Source: M0108 sp049654905
GTDB lineage: Bacteria > Pseudomonadota > Gammaproteobacteria > Chromatiales > Chromatiaceae
DNA: 25,769 nt
Reading direction: 5' to 3'
NCBI GenBank assembly: GCA_049654905.1
Contig: JBASIS010000208.1
Coordinates: forward strand, 1 to 25,769
A model generated the notes under the pieces. That model had not been told where the DNA came from, did not search any database, and saw only the letters and a list, made by a program, of their open reading frames with translations. Numbering within the stretch: position 1 is the first letter of the stretch; each line of letters begins with the position of its first letter. Positions 24,428-25,769 of the stretch are shown one piece after another. The position numbers were made by a program, and so were the translations under genes.

Positions 24428-25291
24428 TTAAGGGAAGGGGTATTTATCCTTCCCCCCGTCAGGGAGGATCTGGGGAAACAGTTGACTCCCGCAACGGCTG
24501 CAAAAGGCCGCCTCGGCCTCGTGGCGCTTTTTGTGACAGTGCGGGCAGTCGTGCTCGTTTTGGGCAACCTGGCGCATGGCGCGGTTCAGTTCGGCGGTGA
24601 AGATGCCCGTGGGCACCGCGATGATCGAATAGCCCGTGATCATCACCAGGGTGGCGACCATCTGTCCCAGGGGCGTCTTGGGGGTGATGTCGCCGAAGCC
24701 CACCGTGGTCAGGGTCACTACCGCCCAGTAGATGCTGGTGGGTATGCTGGTAAAGCCGTGCGCGGGACCCTCGATCACATACATCAGGGCCCCGTAGACC
24801 GTGACCAGGGAGGAGACGCCGACCAGGAAGACGATGATCTTCTGGCGGCTGCCGCGCAGGGCGATGAGCAGGTAGTTGGCCTGGCTCAGGTACTGGCGCA
24901 GCTTGAGAATCCGGAAGATGCGGATCATGCGGATGACCCGGATGATCAGCAGATATTGGGCATCGGCGAAGGCCAGGGCGAGGATGGCCGGCAAAACCGC
25001 CAGCAAATCGATCAGGCCGAAGAAGCTGAAGGCGTAACCCAGGGGCTTGGGCGAGCAGTAGAGGCGCAGCCCATATTCCAGGGCAAAGAGGGCGGTGAAG
25101 GCCCATTCCAGGTTATTGAAGAGGTCGCGGTATTGGCTGTGCATGCCCTCGATGCTGTCCAGCATCACCACCACCAGGCTGGCCAGGATGGTCACCAGCA
25201 AGGCCGTATCGAAGCGCCGGCCCGCCGGGGTGTCGGACTCGAAGATGATGATGTAGAGGTGCTGTCTGTCAAAGAGGGGTCTGGAATGCAT
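24428..25291 (-). CDS. Voltage-gated-type potassium channel with C-terminal zinc ribbon
   Basis: A 287-residue six-helix ion channel subunit. Membrane segments lie at about 28-46, 60-78, 90-110, 113-133, 152-172 and 207-232. The fourth is a voltage-sensor S4 with a basic residue every third position (R118, R121, R124, R127, K130). The pore loop holds the potassium selectivity filter TTVGFGD (195-201). After the last membrane helix a cytoplasmic tail carries C249-x2-C252 and C264-x2-C267, a four-Cys zinc-ribbon pattern, with several His between. The channel should be an inner-membrane tetramer passing K+. ATG 25291 is the first start; a clear ribosome-binding site is not well placed (GAGG about 16 bases away). 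It is divergent from the pabB-like gene. Confidence 0.92.
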   Translation of the reverse strand: MHSRPLFDRQHLYIIIFESDTPAGRRFDTALLVTILASLVVVMLDSIEGMHSQYRDLFNNLEWAFTALFALEYGLRLYCSPKPLGYAFSFFGLIDLLAVLPAILALAFADAQYLLIIRVIRMIRIFRILKLRQYLSQANYLLIALRGSRQKIIVFLVGVSSLVTVYGALMYVIEGPAHGFTSIPTSIYWAVVTLTTVGFGDITPKTPLGQMVATLVMITGYSIIAVPTGIFTAELNRAMRQVAQNEHDCPHCHKKRHEAEAAFCSRCGSQLFPQILPDGGKDKYPFP

Positions 25292-25469
25292 GGGGATAAA
25301 ATAACCTCTGAGGCCGTATCGCGGCCAGGTGCCCGCCGGGCCAGGCGGCGGTCAGCCGCCGGCTACCGAGTCCATCCTGGCGATCGCCGCCGGCGAGAAA
25401 TTCTAGATTACCCCGGATCGCGCGCCATGCAAGCCGGGCTAACGGCTTTGCAGGGAATTTAACCTCGCG

Positions 25470-25769
25470 ATGCAAGTTTTCGCCCTGTTGGACGACTGTG
25501 CCGCGACCGATGCCATGCCGACGAGCCGGCTCTACACCGGTTTCATGCACGAGTACCGGTGCGAAGACCCCCCGCGCCTGGACGAGGTCTGGCGTCAGGT
25601 CGAGGGCGAGATGCGGGCTGGGCACCATGCGGTGGTGCTGGCGGACTTTGAGTGGGGGGTGCGTCTCCAGCGCGGGGACGATGCCGGGCTGGCGCCGGGG
25701 GAGCGCGGCGCACTGCGCTTCCTGATCTTTTCCGCCCTGCGGCGCCTGTCCAGCCAGGCGGTCGCGGCC
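25470..25769 (+). CDS. pabB: PabB-like chorismate-binding enzyme, N-terminal part (3' end outside window)
   Basis: The frame from ATG 25470 has no stop through the right edge (100 codons). It begins MQVFALLDDC, then SRLYTGFMHEYRC, then HHAVVLADFEWGVRLQ. This is the N-terminal pattern of long PabB proteins (aminodeoxychorismate synthase component I, sometimes fused to an aminotransferase), which use chorismate and ammonia to make the p-aminobenzoate precursor of folate. The catalytic chorismate-binding domain would lie beyond the window, so the exact enzyme class cannot be confirmed here. The ribosome-binding site is weak (AGGGA about 13 bases upstream). Codons are strongly G/C-ending, as expected for the host. 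Confidence 0.75.
   Translation, partial: MQVFALLDDCAATDAMPTSRLYTGFMHEYRCEDPPRLDEVWRQVEGEMRAGHHAVVLADFEWGVRLQRGDDAGLAPGERGALRFLIFSALRRLSSQAVAA

Noticed and set aside
25379..25388. GCGATCGC octamer as a HIP1-like repeat (also near 19385)
   Set aside because: Only two copies were noticed in the window; in GC-rich DNA this is expected by chance and does not show the enrichment seen in cyanobacteria.
1..25769. tRNA, rRNA or CRISPR elements
   Set aside because: No cloverleaf, rRNA core sequence, or regularly spaced direct repeats were recognised by reading. A dedicated RNA search could still find a small RNA.

Overview
The window is high-GC (by eye well above 60%) bacterial chromosome with short intergenic gaps. 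The gene set (YicC, PilU, glycogen phosphorylase, a multi-PAS hybrid kinase, a PabB-type chorismate enzyme) and the codon use point to a gammaproteobacterium. A secreted Gly/Pro/Tyr-rich protein resembling sulfur-globule proteins, and a remnant of a long integron-type integrase, make a purple sulfur bacterium (Chromatiaceae) my best guess. That assignment is inference from protein resemblance only.

Layout. 1-530: 3' part of yicC (+). 732-5039: a 1435-aa hybrid sensor kinase (-) with eight PAS domains and a C-terminal receiver. 5040-5357: non-coding, with hairpins and possible IS-end remnants. 5358-5800: a frameshifted, truncated tyrosine recombinase remnant. 5948-16288: a dense defence operon on the + strand: hsdM, a DUF1016/YhcG-type PD-(D/E)XK protein, hsdS, an AbiEi antitoxin, an AbiEii nucleotidyltransferase toxin, hsdR (broken by a one-base frameshift near its 3' end) and a YgjP-like zinc peptidase. 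16470-17760: two unrecognised genes (+). 17816-23163: on the - strand, a periplasmic protein with an internal duplication, the sulfur-globule-like protein, glgP and pilU. 23320-24333: a WYL-domain regulator (+). 24428-25291: a voltage-gated-type K+ channel with a C-terminal zinc ribbon (-). 25470 to the edge: the 5' part of a pabB-like gene (+).

The most interesting part is the defence operon. The three type I restriction-modification genes are not adjacent. A nuclease-like gene sits between hsdM and hsdS, a complete type IV toxin-antitoxin pair sits between hsdS and hsdR, and a metallopeptidase gene overlaps the hsdR stop. Junctions are mostly ATGA or TGATG overlaps, so translation is probably coupled. 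The toxin-antitoxin pair has its own AT-rich upstream region with an inverted repeat, a likely AbiEi operator and promoter. Base composition is mosaic: hsdM, hsdR and the peptidase are strongly C/G-ending, while the DUF1016, hsdS and abiE genes are less so. This suggests stepwise assembly. The operon begins just where the integrase remnant is cut off. Each component belongs to a known family. What may be undescribed is the combined arrangement and whether the parts act together.

No rRNA, tRNA or CRISPR array was recognised.
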